Positions 1 to 7,447 of a stretch of 64,000 bases of DNA are shown here, piece after piece. Position 1 is the first letter of the stretch; each line of letters opens with the position of its first letter. The notes beneath the pieces were generated by a model that was not told the DNA's origin, searched no databases, and was given only the letters and a program-made list of their open reading frames with translations. The DNA is from Thermophilibacter gallinarum (GTDB taxonomy: Bacteria > Actinomycetota > Coriobacteriia > Coriobacteriales > Atopobiaceae): the NCBI RefSeq assembly GCF_014982725.1, contig NZ_JADCJZ010000003.1, positions 124,001-188,000 of the forward strand, in the 5' to 3' direction. The position numbers and the translations under genes were made by a program.

Positions 1-701
1 CGAGGTTCGCCGAGCTCCTGCGCCGCGTCGCCGCCACCGGCATCGAGCGCATTCGCTTCACCTCCTCCAACCCCAAGGACCTCGACGACGAGGTCATTCG
101 CGCCATGGCGGAGACGCCTGCGGTGATGCCGCACCTGCACCTCGCCGTCCAGAGCGGCTCCACGCGCGTGCTCAAGGCCATGAACCGCAGATACACGCGC
201 GAGGGGTACCTCGAGCTCGTCGGGCGCCTGCGCGCCGCGATGCCCGACCTCGCCCTCTCGACCGACATCATCGTCGGCTTCCCCGGCGAGACCGAGGAGG
301 ACTTCGAGGACACCCTCTCGCTCGTCCGAGAGGCCGGTTTCTCCTCCGCCTTCACCTTCATCTACTCCCCGCGCCCCGGCACGCCCGCCGCCGAGATGCC
401 GGACGACACGCCGCGCGAGGTCATCCAGGAGCGCTTCGACCGGCTTGCGGAGCTCGTCGCCCAGCAGGCGCACGACGCCAACCAGTCGGACCTCCACCAG
501 CTCGTGAGCGTGCTCGTCGAGGGGGGCTCTAAGAAGGACGGCGGCGTTCTCGTCGGGCACAGCGAGAAGAACCGAACGGTGCACTTCTCGCTTCCCGAGG
601 GACATGCGGCCGAGGACCTGGTCGGTCGCATCGTCGACGTCCGCGTCGAGGAGGCAAGGACCTGGTACCTCCGCGGCAGCGTGGAGGGCGAGCCTCGGTG
701 A
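1..701 (+). CDS. miaB: MiaB, tRNA-2-methylthio-N6-dimethylallyladenosine synthase (5' truncated by window edge)
   Basis: This is the 3' part of the radical-SAM methylthiotransferase that turns i6A37 into ms2i6A37 in tRNAs reading UNN codons. The gene enters from the left edge (first full codon at position 3), so the N-terminal domain and the CxxxCxxC iron-sulfur motif lie outside the window. Visible barrel motifs are LHLAVQSGS, TDIIVGFPGET and FIYSPRPGTPA, all typical of MiaB. The last 65 or so residues form the TRAM RNA-binding domain. Its TGA overlaps the GTG start of miaA (GTGA), so the two A37-modification genes, which act one after the other on the same tRNA base, look translationally coupled. 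Confidence 0.95.
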   Translation, partial: RFAELLRRVAATGIERIRFTSSNPKDLDDEVIRAMAETPAVMPHLHLAVQSGSTRVLKAMNRRYTREGYLELVGRLRAAMPDLALSTDIIVGFPGETEEDFEDTLSLVREAGFSSAFTFIYSPRPGTPAAEMPDDTPREVIQERFDRLAELVAQQAHDANQSDLHQLVSVLVEGGSKKDGGVLVGHSEKNRTVHFSLPEGHAAEDLVGRIVDVRVEEARTWYLRGSVEGEPR

Positions 702-1630
702 GAGGGCTTTCCGTCGTCTGCGTCGTGGGGCCCACGGCGTCCGGCAAGAGCGCGCTCGCCGAGCTCGTCGCGACGCGCCTGGGGAGCTCCGTCGTCTCCG
801 TCGACGCAATGCAGGTGTATCGGGGCATGGACGTCGGCACCGCCAAGACGCCCGTCGCCGAGCGCCGACGCCCGCTTCTGATGGTCGACGTCGTCGACCC
901 CGACGAGGACTACTCCGTCCAACGCTTCCAGACCGACGCCCGTGACTGCGTCGACGCGCTCCTCGCCGAGGGTCTCACGCCCGTGCTCTGCGGCGGCACG
1001 GGGCTCTATCTCAACGCCGTTATCGACGAGATGGCATTCCCTGTCGGCGAGAAGGACGGCGGCGTCCGCGAGCGCTACGAGCGCATCGCCGCTGATCGGG
1101 GCGCCGATGCCCTGCATGCGCTCCTCGCCGAGCGCGACCCCGAGAGCGCCGCGCTCATCCACCCCAACAACGTCAGGCGCGTCGTGCGCGCGCTCGAGAT
1201 GTCCGACGAGGGCGTCTCCTATGCCCGCCACCACGAGGGCCTCCATGAGCGCGCGGCCCACTACCCGGCCCGCATATGGGGCCTCTCGTGGCCCCGTGAG
1301 GACCTCTACGCTCGCATCGACGCTCGCGTGGACCAGATGGTCGAGGCGGGCCTTGTGGAGGAGGTGCGCGCCCTCGCCGTCCGGGGTCTCACCACGGACG
1401 TCACCGCGGGACAGGCTATTGGCTACAAGGAGATCCTCGAGGTGCTCTCCGGTCGCATCGAGCTCGAGGAGGCCGTCGAGCTCGTCAAGCGCCGAACGCG
1501 TCGCTATGCCAAGCGCCAGCTCTCGTGGTTCCGCCACGACGGGCGCGTCAGGTGGCTCGAAATGGGCGAGGTGAGTCTCGAGGAGGCCTGCGAGCGCATC
1601 GTCTCCGACCTCGAGCGGAGGGAGGGCTAG
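698..1630 (+). CDS. miaA: MiaA, tRNA dimethylallyltransferase
   Basis: It transfers the dimethylallyl group from DMAPP to A37 of tRNAs reading UNN codons, giving the i6A substrate that MiaB methylthiolates. The 310-residue protein has the expected length. It shows an N-terminal P-loop GPTASGKSALAE, then SVDAMQVYRGMDVGTAK (the DSxQxY-type region, here with DAMQVY), and GGTGLYLNAVID. A GTG start at 698 overlaps the miaB stop by four bases. hflX begins right after its TAG, giving a miaB-miaA-hflX run. The DMAPP it uses would come from the MEP pathway genes elsewhere in this window. Confidence 0.96.
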   Translation: MRGLSVVCVVGPTASGKSALAELVATRLGSSVVSVDAMQVYRGMDVGTAKTPVAERRRPLLMVDVVDPDEDYSVQRFQTDARDCVDALLAEGLTPVLCGGTGLYLNAVIDEMAFPVGEKDGGVRERYERIAADRGADALHALLAERDPESAALIHPNNVRRVVRALEMSDEGVSYARHHEGLHERAAHYPARIWGLSWPREDLYARIDARVDQMVEAGLVEEVRALAVRGLTTDVTAGQAIGYKEILEVLSGRIELEEAVELVKRRTRRYAKRQLSWFRHDGRVRWLEMGEVSLEEACERIVSDLERREG

Positions 1631-2929
1631 ATGGCGCGCTTCGAGCCGTTCTCCACCGCACCGGCCCCCGAGCGGGCCATCCTCGTCGGCGTCGACCTCG
1701 GACGCTCCGAGTGGAGCTGCGAGGAGTCCCTCGCCGAGCTCGCCCGCCTCGCCGAGACCGACGGTGCCGAGGTCGTCCTCACCATGACGCAGCGGCTCGA
1801 CGCCCCCGTACCCAAGACCTTCATCGGGAAGGGCAAGGTCGAGGAGCTCTGCTCCTACGTGCGCAACCTCAGCGCCGACGTCGTGATCTTTGACGACGAG
1901 CTCACGCCCTCCCAGCAGGCGAACCTCGAGCGGGCGGTGGGGGAGCCCGTCAAGATCATCGACCGCACCGCCCTCATCCTCGACATATTCGGCGTGCACG
2001 CAAAGACGCACGAGGGTCGCCTCCAGGTGCAGCTCGCCCAGCTCCAGTACGTGCTCCCGCGCCTGCGCGGCATGTGGAGCCACCTCGTCGGCGAGCAGAC
2101 GCGCGGCGGCATCGGAAGCCGCTTCGGCCAGGGCGAGAGCCAGCTCGAGGTCGACCGTCGCCTCGTACGCGCTCGCATCTCCACGCTGCGGCGCGAGCTC
2201 GAGCGCCTCGAGAGGCGTCGCGGCGTCCAGAGCAAGGCGCGCTGGGACTCCGGCGTCTACCGCGTGGCGCTCGTCGGCTACACCAACGCCGGAAAGTCCA
2301 CGCTGCTCAACCGCCTCACCGGGGCTGGCGTCTATGTGCGAGACGAGCTCTTCGCGACGCTCGATCCGACGACGCGCGCCCTCGACCTCGAGGAGGGCCG
2401 CAAGATCACCGTCACGGACACCGTCGGCTTCATCCAGAAGCTGCCGACGATGCTTGTGGAGTCGTTCAAGTCGACCCTAGCCGAGGTCCGCGCCGCAGAC
2501 CTCGTGCTGCTCGTGGTCGACGCCTCGGACCCGCATCGCGAGCTCGAGATCTCGGCGGTCCGCTCAGTCCTCGAGGAGATCGGCGCCGACCGCATCCGCT
2601 GCGTCGAGGTGATGAACAAGTGCGACCTGCTCGACGCCGACGAGCTGCGCGACGCCCGCGTCTCCCATCCCGACGTCCAGTTCCTCTCCGCGCTCTCGGG
2701 GGAGGGCGTCCACGGCCTGCTCTACCGGATCGCCCAGGAGGCGAGCGCCGACAGCGTCTCGATGACGGTGCTGGTCCCCTATGACAAGGGTCTGCTGCTC
2801 AAGATGGTCCACGAGCGCTGCCAGGTCATTCGAGAGAGCTACGTGCAGGAGGGCCTGCTCGCCACCGTCCGCGCCGACGCCCGCATGGCGGCCACGCTCG
2901 CCCCGTACTCCGTCGAGGAGGAGGGCTAG
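1631..2929 (+). CDS. hflX: HflX, ribosome-associated GTPase
   Basis: HflX splits stalled or hibernating 70S ribosomes and binds the 50S subunit. The 432-residue protein has the HflX N-terminal domain (KTFIGKGKVEEL, DDELTPSQQANLE), the Gly-rich linker RGGIGSRFGQGESQLE, and then a TrmE/Era-type G domain with G1 GYTNAGKST, G3 DTVGFI and G4 NKCD. It starts the base after the miaA stop. It converges with the minus-strand DUF1624 gene so closely that the tetranucleotide CTAG at 2926-2929 supplies both stop codons. I see no terminator hairpin between the two genes. Confidence 0.95.
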   Translation: MARFEPFSTAPAPERAILVGVDLGRSEWSCEESLAELARLAETDGAEVVLTMTQRLDAPVPKTFIGKGKVEELCSYVRNLSADVVIFDDELTPSQQANLERAVGEPVKIIDRTALILDIFGVHAKTHEGRLQVQLAQLQYVLPRLRGMWSHLVGEQTRGGIGSRFGQGESQLEVDRRLVRARISTLRRELERLERRRGVQSKARWDSGVYRVALVGYTNAGKSTLLNRLTGAGVYVRDELFATLDPTTRALDLEEGRKITVTDTVGFIQKLPTMLVESFKSTLAEVRAADLVLLVVDASDPHRELEISAVRSVLEEIGADRIRCVEVMNKCDLLDADELRDARVSHPDVQFLSALSGEGVHGLLYRIAQEASADSVSMTVLVPYDKGLLLKMVHERCQVIRESYVQEGLLATVRADARMAATLAPYSVEEEG

Positions 2930-3708
2930 CCCACGAGGGCGCAGAGGGCGAGAAGGACGGGCTGGTGGATCACGTAGACGGCCAGCGCGTGGCGCCCGAC
3001 GAAGTTCAGCGGCGCGACGTTTGCCCGCCCTGCCCATTCCGGGTAGCCGCGCCCTGACCACCAGGCGCCCATCGCGGCGCCGCAGAGATACAGGGCGAGG
3101 TAGGGGAGCAGGGGATAGTAGTCGCCCGAGGAGAAGGTCGCGTCGGGCAGGCCGAGCCACGACAGCCAGGGAGTCGCGTACAGCTCGCCAGGAAGGTCGA
3201 GGGAGAGCGGCCCGAAGCCCACGACCCCGTCCGAGATCCCCTGAAGCGCCAGGAACGCCGCGAGAAGGACGAGGGCGGCGAGAGGTCCCCGAGGCAGCAG
3301 GCCGGCACGGCCGAGCGCCCAGGCGACGAGCGTGCAGGCGGCCATGCAGTAGATGATGCCGAAGGATATGGGCGTGTCCACGGATGCGATGGAGGTGACG
3401 ACCCATATGGCGAGCGCGACGAGACCGTACTGGGCGGCGCGGCGTAGGTTGCTGCGCGACAGGGGGCACATACAGCCGGCGACGAAGAGGAACGTCCAGG
3501 AGATGCTGCAGCGCCAGACGTCCTGCAGGGGAGGGGCAAACCAGTCCATTGAGCTCCCGACCTGTGCTATGAAGCGGAGGTCGTAGCAGAGGTGGAACAG
3601 GACCATGGATATGACGGAGAGGCCTCGCACAAGGTCGAACACGCCGATGCGCCCGCCGCCGGTGGCGACAGGCGCATCGTCAGACGAGCTTGGGGTCACA
3701 GGCGTCAT
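2926..3708 (-). CDS. DUF1624 / heparan-alpha-glucosaminide N-acetyltransferase-like membrane protein
   Basis: A 260-residue polytopic membrane protein of the HGSNAT/DUF1624 group, whose members are thought to move acetyl groups across the membrane to a sugar or polymer. Family marks are the start of the first helix (RIGVFDLVRGLSVISMVLFH), FAGCMCPLSRS after the second helix, and the C-terminal NFVGRHALAVYVIHQPVLL. Seven or so hydrophobic stretches follow one another. Its ATG overlaps the lexA TGA (ATGA, 3705-3708), so it is probably co-transcribed with lexA and may respond to SOS induction, although nothing in its family implies a repair role. The acetyl acceptor is unknown. Confidence 0.8.
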   Translation of the reverse strand: MTPVTPSSSDDAPVATGGGRIGVFDLVRGLSVISMVLFHLCYDLRFIAQVGSSMDWFAPPLQDVWRCSISWTFLFVAGCMCPLSRSNLRRAAQYGLVALAIWVVTSIASVDTPISFGIIYCMAACTLVAWALGRAGLLPRGPLAALVLLAAFLALQGISDGVVGFGPLSLDLPGELYATPWLSWLGLPDATFSSGDYYPLLPYLALYLCGAAMGAWWSGRGYPEWAGRANVAPLNFVGRHALAVYVIHQPVLLALCALVG

Positions 3709-4352
3709 GAGACGGAGCGGATGAGGGCGGTGACGCGCCCGAGGATGACGGGGTTCTCCACGTAGATCGGGGCCATGGTGTCGTTCTCGGGCTGGAGGCG
3801 CACACGGTCCTTCTCGCGATAGAAGGTCTTGACCGTGGCGGAGTCGTCAATGAGGGCGACGACGATCTCTCCGTCATGCGCGTCCTGCTGTTCCTTGACG
3901 ACGATGTAGTCACCGTCGAATATGCCGGCGTTGACCATGGACTCGCCCCTCACGCGCAGGATGAAGGAGCTCGCGTCGCCCACGATCGAGGTGGGCAGGG
4001 CGAGCGTCTCCTCCACGTTCTGCTCGGCGAGGATGGGGACTCCGGCGGCCACGCGACCGACGAGGGGGAGACGGATGACGTTGTCGTTGGGATCCTGGGA
4101 GACGCTCGCGAGGTCGGAGGCGGGCTCCTCCTGCTTGCCCATGACCTCGATCGTGCGAGGCTTTTTGGAGTCGCGCTTGATGAGGCCCTGCTCCTCGAGA
4201 ACCTTGAGGTGCATGTGGACGGTGGAGGGGGAGGCAAGACCGACGGCGGAGCCGATCTCCCTCACCGAGGGCGGGTAGCCGTGCTCGTCCGAGTAGGAGC
4301 GGATGAAGTCATAGATTGCCAGCTGCCGCTTGCCGAGCTTTCCCTTTGCCAT
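3705..4352 (-). CDS. lexA: LexA, SOS repressor / S24 autopeptidase
   Basis: LexA represses DNA-damage genes and cleaves itself when RecA filaments form. I take the ATG at 4352 (215 aa) because AGGGAGG lies just upstream; a longer frame to 4406 would run through the promoter. The N-terminal winged helix (residues 1-70) contains GYPPSVREIGSAVGLAS. The C-terminal peptidase shows the scissile VAAG bond (Ala103-Gly104), the nucleophile in RGESM (Ser138) and the general base in ATVKTF (Lys175), so cleavage should work. Three LexA-like boxes lie in the divergent intergenic region, implying autoregulation and control of the LysM gene opposite. Confidence 0.97.
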   Translation of the reverse strand: MAKGKLGKRQLAIYDFIRSYSDEHGYPPSVREIGSAVGLASPSTVHMHLKVLEEQGLIKRDSKKPRTIEVMGKQEEPASDLASVSQDPNDNVIRLPLVGRVAAGVPILAEQNVEETLALPTSIVGDASSFILRVRGESMVNAGIFDGDYIVVKEQQDAHDGEIVVALIDDSATVKTFYREKDRVRLQPENDTMAPIYVENPVILGRVTALIRSVS

Positions 4353-4377
4353 GGGTACCTCCCTTGATCTTGGTCCC

Positions 4378-4406
4378 ATACTACGACACCCGAACGTTGG
4401 GCGCAA
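4378..4406 (-). promoter_or_regulatory. lexA promoter
   Basis: Read on the minus strand, TTGCGC (4401-4406) and TAGTAT (4378-4383) are separated by 17 bp and lie about 26 bp upstream of the lexA ATG. A LexA-like box (4405-4416) touches the -35 element, and the near-palindrome CCCGAACGTTGGG lies in the spacer. Confidence 0.55.
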
Positions 4407-4416
4407 ACATTTGTTC
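4405..4416. promoter_or_regulatory. LexA-like operator 1
   Basis: AAACATTTGTTC differs from the Gram-positive SOS consensus GAAC-N4-GTTC at one base. It overlaps the -35 region of the proposed lexA promoter, so it fits autorepression. Confidence 0.6.
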
Positions 4417-4426
4417 TAAAAATCTC

Positions 4427-4454
4427 TTGACACGAACATCTGTACTCACATAAT
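4427..4454 (+). promoter_or_regulatory. SOS promoter of the LysM gene
   Basis: TTGACA (4427-4432), a 16-bp spacer and CATAAT (4449-4454) form a near-consensus promoter reading towards the LysM gene at 4544. A LexA-like box fills the spacer and another lies just downstream, the layout expected for tight LexA repression. Confidence 0.75.
4434..4445. promoter_or_regulatory. LexA-like operator 2
   Basis: GAACATCTGTAC differs from GAAC-N4-GTTC at one base. It lies between the -35 and -10 hexamers of the rightward promoter. It is in inverted orientation to operator 3; the pair share GAACRTCTGTAC. Confidence 0.65.
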
Positions 4455-4457
4455 AGG

Positions 4458-4469
4458 GTACAGACGTTC
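4458..4469. promoter_or_regulatory. LexA-like operator 3
   Basis: GTACAGACGTTC is the reverse complement of GAACGTCTGTAC, one base different from operator 2 and one from the GAAC-N4-GTTC consensus. It covers the expected transcription start of the LysM gene. Confidence 0.6.
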
Positions 4470-4543
4470 TGGTTTGCAAGGGGCAATTGTTGTCCGCCCC
4501 GGTCGGTATAACTGACCCAGACCAGAAGAGAAAGGGGACAGAG

Positions 4544-4984
4544 ATGACCGCAAGCACCATGATCGCCGCGCAGGCCTACGACGGCAACGCCGCACTCGAG
4601 ACCCGCATGCGCCCCCATCTCGTCCTCATCGAGGGCGGGCTCTCCCGTGAGGGTGCGCGTCGCCCCGCACGTCCGGCGCGCCTGAGCCTCGGCCAGCGCC
4701 TCTGCGCCGCCCTCTGCTGCACGCTCGTCATCGCCGTGCTGTGCGTCGCCAGCCTCGTCACGGACGCCCTCGGCGCGGCCGCCCGCACCCAGGCCCTCGA
4801 CCAGCTGCCCGAGCGCACGGTCGTCGTCGACGACGGGGACACGCTCTGGGGCATCGCCGAGTCGCTCGGGGTGGACGGGGTCCCCACGCGCGACATCGTC
4901 AGCTGGATCGCCGAGAGGAACGGCACCGGTGCCGCCCTCGTCGCCGGCCAGACCCTCGTGGTGCCCTCCGCAGTTCTGGGGTAG
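4544..4984 (+). CDS. LysM-domain membrane protein, probable SOS cell-division inhibitor (YneA/DivS/ChiZ type)
   Basis: The ATG at 4544 (146 aa) is preceded by AAAGGGG. Residues about 46-72 form one membrane helix (LCAALCCTLVIAVLCVAS) after a basic cytoplasmic tail. Residues about 90-142 form a single extracytoplasmic LysM domain (VVVDDGDTLWGIAESLG to GQTLVVP), the peptidoglycan-binding fold. Small LysM membrane proteins divergent from lexA are known in Bacillus (YneA), Corynebacterium (DivS) and Mycobacterium (Rv2719c/ChiZ), where they halt septation during SOS. The promoter here carries LexA-like boxes and nrdR follows, matching the Corynebacterium order. The function is inferred from this architecture and context; overall sequence conservation in this group is low. 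Confidence 0.82.
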   Translation: MTASTMIAAQAYDGNAALETRMRPHLVLIEGGLSREGARRPARPARLSLGQRLCAALCCTLVIAVLCVASLVTDALGAAARTQALDQLPERTVVVDDGDTLWGIAESLGVDGVPTRDIVSWIAERNGTGAALVAGQTLVVPSAVLG

Positions 4985-5098
4985 ACCGGACGCTTCATTT
5001 GCCGCGTGGCCTTTCCAAAAGGTTACCAACGCGGTTGCCGAAGGCAAATTTGTGCGTTTTGTGATACCTTGTCCTCTGCGAATTGCGGAGGAGGTTCG

Positions 5099-5548
5099 AT
5101 GCGCTGTCCCAGATGCGGCTGCGAGGAGTCCAAGGTCGTTGACTCTCGTCCCTCGGAGAACAACGATGCGATACGTCGTCGCCGCGAGTGCGCGGGATGC
5201 GGCTTCCGCTTCACGACGTACGAGCGCTGCGAGGAGATGCCGATCGTCGTCGTCAAGCGAGACGGCCACAAGGAGCCGTTCGACCGGCAGAAGCTTCTGA
5301 GGGGCCTTCTCACGGCCACGGTGAAGCGCGACATCCCCATCTCCACGCTCACGGGCCTCATCGACGACGTCGAGGCGAGCCTTCGCGACGGCGGGACCCT
5401 CGAGGTGTCCTCCGTCGACGTCGGCAGCATGGTGCTCAAGCGCCTCATCTCCATCGACAAGGTCGCCTACGTCAGGTTCGCCTCCGTGTACCGCGACTTC
5501 AAGGACGTCGACGAGTTCAGCGAGGAGCTGAGGAGTCTCAATGACTGA
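5099..5548 (+). CDS. nrdR: NrdR, ribonucleotide reductase transcriptional repressor
   Basis: NrdR senses ATP/dATP and represses ribonucleotide reductase genes. The ATG at 5099 (149 aa) follows GAGGAGG. The N-terminal zinc ribbon (CPRCG and [13 protein letters not shown]) is followed by an ATP-cone ([16 protein letters not shown] onward), the full family architecture. Its end overlaps the dut start by eight bases (5541-5548), linking dNTP production control and dUTP removal in one transcript. The gap to the LysM gene is 114 bp and may hold a separate promoter, which I cannot assign with confidence. Confidence 0.95.
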   Translation: MRCPRCGCEESKVVDSRPSENNDAIRRRRECAGCGFRFTTYERCEEMPIVVVKRDGHKEPFDRQKLLRGLLTATVKRDIPISTLTGLIDDVEASLRDGGTLEVSSVDVGSMVLKRLISIDKVAYVRFASVYRDFKDVDEFSEELRSLND

Positions 5549-5987
5549 TGACCGCATAGAGCTGCCAATCAAGCGCCTCGACCCCTCGGTCGAGCTTCCC
5601 TCCTACGCCTACGAGGGCGACGCGGGCCTCGACCTGAGGGCGAACGAGGACGTCACCCTCGCGCCGCACGAGCGCCGGCTGATCTCCACCGGGCTCGCGG
5701 TCGCCATCCCCGAGGGCTATGCCGGCTTCGTCCAGCCCAGGAGCGGGCTCGCCCTCAAGCGCGGCCTCTCCATGGCGAACACCCCGGGCCTCGTCGACGC
5801 GCACTACCGCGGCGAGCTCAAGGTCTGTGCCGTCAACCTCGACGACGCCGAGCCCATTTGCATCGAGCGCGGCGAGCGCATCGCCCAGCTCGTCATCCAG
5901 AGGGTCCCCCAGGTGAGCCTCGTCGAGGTCGACGAGCTCGACGAGACCGACCGCGGTGCCGGCGGCTTCGGCTCAAGCGGCGTCTGA
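5541..5987 (+). CDS. dut: Dut, deoxyuridine 5'-triphosphate nucleotidohydrolase
   Basis: It hydrolyses dUTP to dUMP and pyrophosphate, keeping uracil out of DNA and feeding dTMP synthesis. The 148-residue trimeric dUTPase carries the conserved motifs [45 protein letters not shown] and the C-terminal GAGGFGSSG arm that closes over the active site. The ATG overlaps the end of nrdR. A GCCCGCGCC/GGCGCGGGC hairpin (5998-6018) lies after the stop but has no T-run. Confidence 0.96.
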   Translation: MTDDRIELPIKRLDPSVELPSYAYEGDAGLDLRANEDVTLAPHERRLISTGLAVAIPEGYAGFVQPRSGLALKRGLSMANTPGLVDAHYRGELKVCAVNLDDAEPICIERGERIAQLVIQRVPQVSLVEVDELDETDRGAGGFGSSGV

Positions 5988-6059
5988 TTGGCTTCCCGCC
6001 CGCGCCGCTGGCGCGGGCAGAGCGACAGTGTACGTGGCAATTTGAAAGGGATGTGTTAC

Positions 6060-7373
6060 ATGGAATCATTCTTCAAGGCAGGTGAGAGGGGCTCCAGCGT
6101 CGGCCAGGAGGTTCGTGCCGGCCTGACGACTTTCCTCGCGATGGCGTACATCATCGCGGTGAACCCCTCGCTCCTCACGTCCGCGGGCATTCCGGCCACC
6201 GCTGCGGTGACCGCGACCTGCCTCGGCGCCGGCATCATGACCATTCTCATGGGCCTCATCGCCAACCGCCCGCTCGCCTGCGCCTCCGGCATGGGCGTCA
6301 ACGCGGTCTTCGCCTTCACGCTCACCGCGATCGCCGGCGGCGACTGGCACGCCGCCTCCGCCGTCATCTTCATCGAGGGCGTCGCGATCCTCATCCTCGT
6401 CCTCTGCGGCCTGCGCGAGGCGATCATGGACGCCATCCCGGTGTCCCTGCGCCACGCGATCTCCGTCGGCCTGGGCCTCTTCATCGCCATGATCGGCCTC
6501 GCCGACGCCGGCATCATCGTCGCGGACGAGTCCACGATGGTCGCCCTCGGCGACATCTTCAGCCCGACCTTCCTCGTCGGCCTGATCTCGCTCCTCGTGA
6601 CGATCGTGCTCTACGCCATGAACGTCAAGGGCTCCCTGCTCCTCGGCATCATCATCGCCGTCGTCGCCGGCATCCCCCTCGGCGTCACCCAGATGCCCGC
6701 CGGCATCGTCTCCGGCCTCGACTTCTCCACCTTCGGAGCGCCCTTCCTGACCGACGAGTCAGGCGTCACGGGCATTGCCAAGGTCGTCACCAACCCCACG
6801 CTGCTCGTCTTCGCGTTCTCCCTCATGATGTCCGACTTCTTCGACACCATGGGCACCGCGATGGCGGTGGCCAAGCAGGGTGAGTTCCTCGAGGATGACG
6901 GTCGCGTCAAGGACATCAAGCCCATCCTCATCGTCGACTCCGCCGCTGCTGCGGTGGGCGGCCTCGTGGGCGCCTCCTCCATCACCACCTTCGTCGAGTC
7001 CGCCTCCGGCGCCGCCGACGGCGGCCGCACTGGCCTCTCCTCGGTGGTCGCCGGCGTCCTCTTCATCGTCGCCGCGTTCTTCTCGCCGCTGATCTCCGTG
7101 GTCAGCTCCGCCGCCACCTGCGGCGCACTCGTCTTCGTCGGTTATCTGATGATGAGTGAGGTCACCGAGATCGACTGGTCCGATCTTCTCGAGGGTCTGC
7201 CCGCGTTCCTCATCGTCGCCGGCGTGCCCCTGACCTACTCGATCTCCAACGGCATCGGCTTCGGCTTCATCGCCTACGTCGTCGTTGCCGCGGTGACCGG
7301 TCAGCTCAAGAAGGTCAAGCCGCTCATGTGGGTCGCGGCGCTCGCCTTCCTGGTGTACTTCCTCGTCGTCTAG
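6060..7373 (+). CDS. NCS2 purine permease (AdeQ/PbuG/GhxP-type, COG2252)
   Basis: A 437-residue membrane transporter for adenine, guanine or hypoxanthine, driven by protons. I chose the ATG at 6060, nine bases after GAAAGGG; an in-frame ATG at 6051 is too close to that site and a frame to 5988 has no ribosome-binding site. Family signatures are LTTFLAMAYIIAVNPSLL, SGMGVNAVFAF, DFFDTMGT and ESASGAADGGRTGLSSV. About 12-14 helices are visible. A strong terminator follows, so it is a separate unit from the uracil-type permease downstream. The exact base specificity cannot be read from the sequence. Confidence 0.88.
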   Translation: MESFFKAGERGSSVGQEVRAGLTTFLAMAYIIAVNPSLLTSAGIPATAAVTATCLGAGIMTILMGLIANRPLACASGMGVNAVFAFTLTAIAGGDWHAASAVIFIEGVAILILVLCGLREAIMDAIPVSLRHAISVGLGLFIAMIGLADAGIIVADESTMVALGDIFSPTFLVGLISLLVTIVLYAMNVKGSLLLGIIIAVVAGIPLGVTQMPAGIVSGLDFSTFGAPFLTDESGVTGIAKVVTNPTLLVFAFSLMMSDFFDTMGTAMAVAKQGEFLEDDGRVKDIKPILIVDSAAAAVGGLVGASSITTFVESASGAADGGRTGLSSVVAGVLFIVAAFFSPLISVVSSAATCGALVFVGYLMMSEVTEIDWSDLLEGLPAFLIVAGVPLTYSISNGIGFGFIAYVVVAAVTGQLKKVKPLMWVAALAFLVYFLVV

Positions 7374-7383
7374 CGACGCGGAC

Positions 7384-7414
7384 GCGCCCGGGCAACATGC
7401 CCGGGCGCTTTTTT
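7384..7414 (+). terminator. Rho-independent terminator after the purine permease
   Basis: The arms GCGCCCGGGC (7384-7393) and GCCCGGGCGC (7399-7408) pair perfectly around the loop AACAT and are followed by six T residues. Confidence 0.93.
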
Positions 7415-7447
7415 CATATCCGCATCCTCAAGAAGGGAGCGTGAGAC

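Noticed and set aside
362-2083. A 573-codon minus-strand frame across miaB, miaA and hflX
   Set aside because: It is a shadow of three clear genes on the other strand with low-complexity composition and no ribosome-binding site or motif.
5988-6059. Possible purine riboswitch before the first NCS2 permease
   Set aside because: Only 72 bp separate it from dut. The one hairpin (5998-6018) is simple GC pairing and lacks the conserved purine-aptamer loops.
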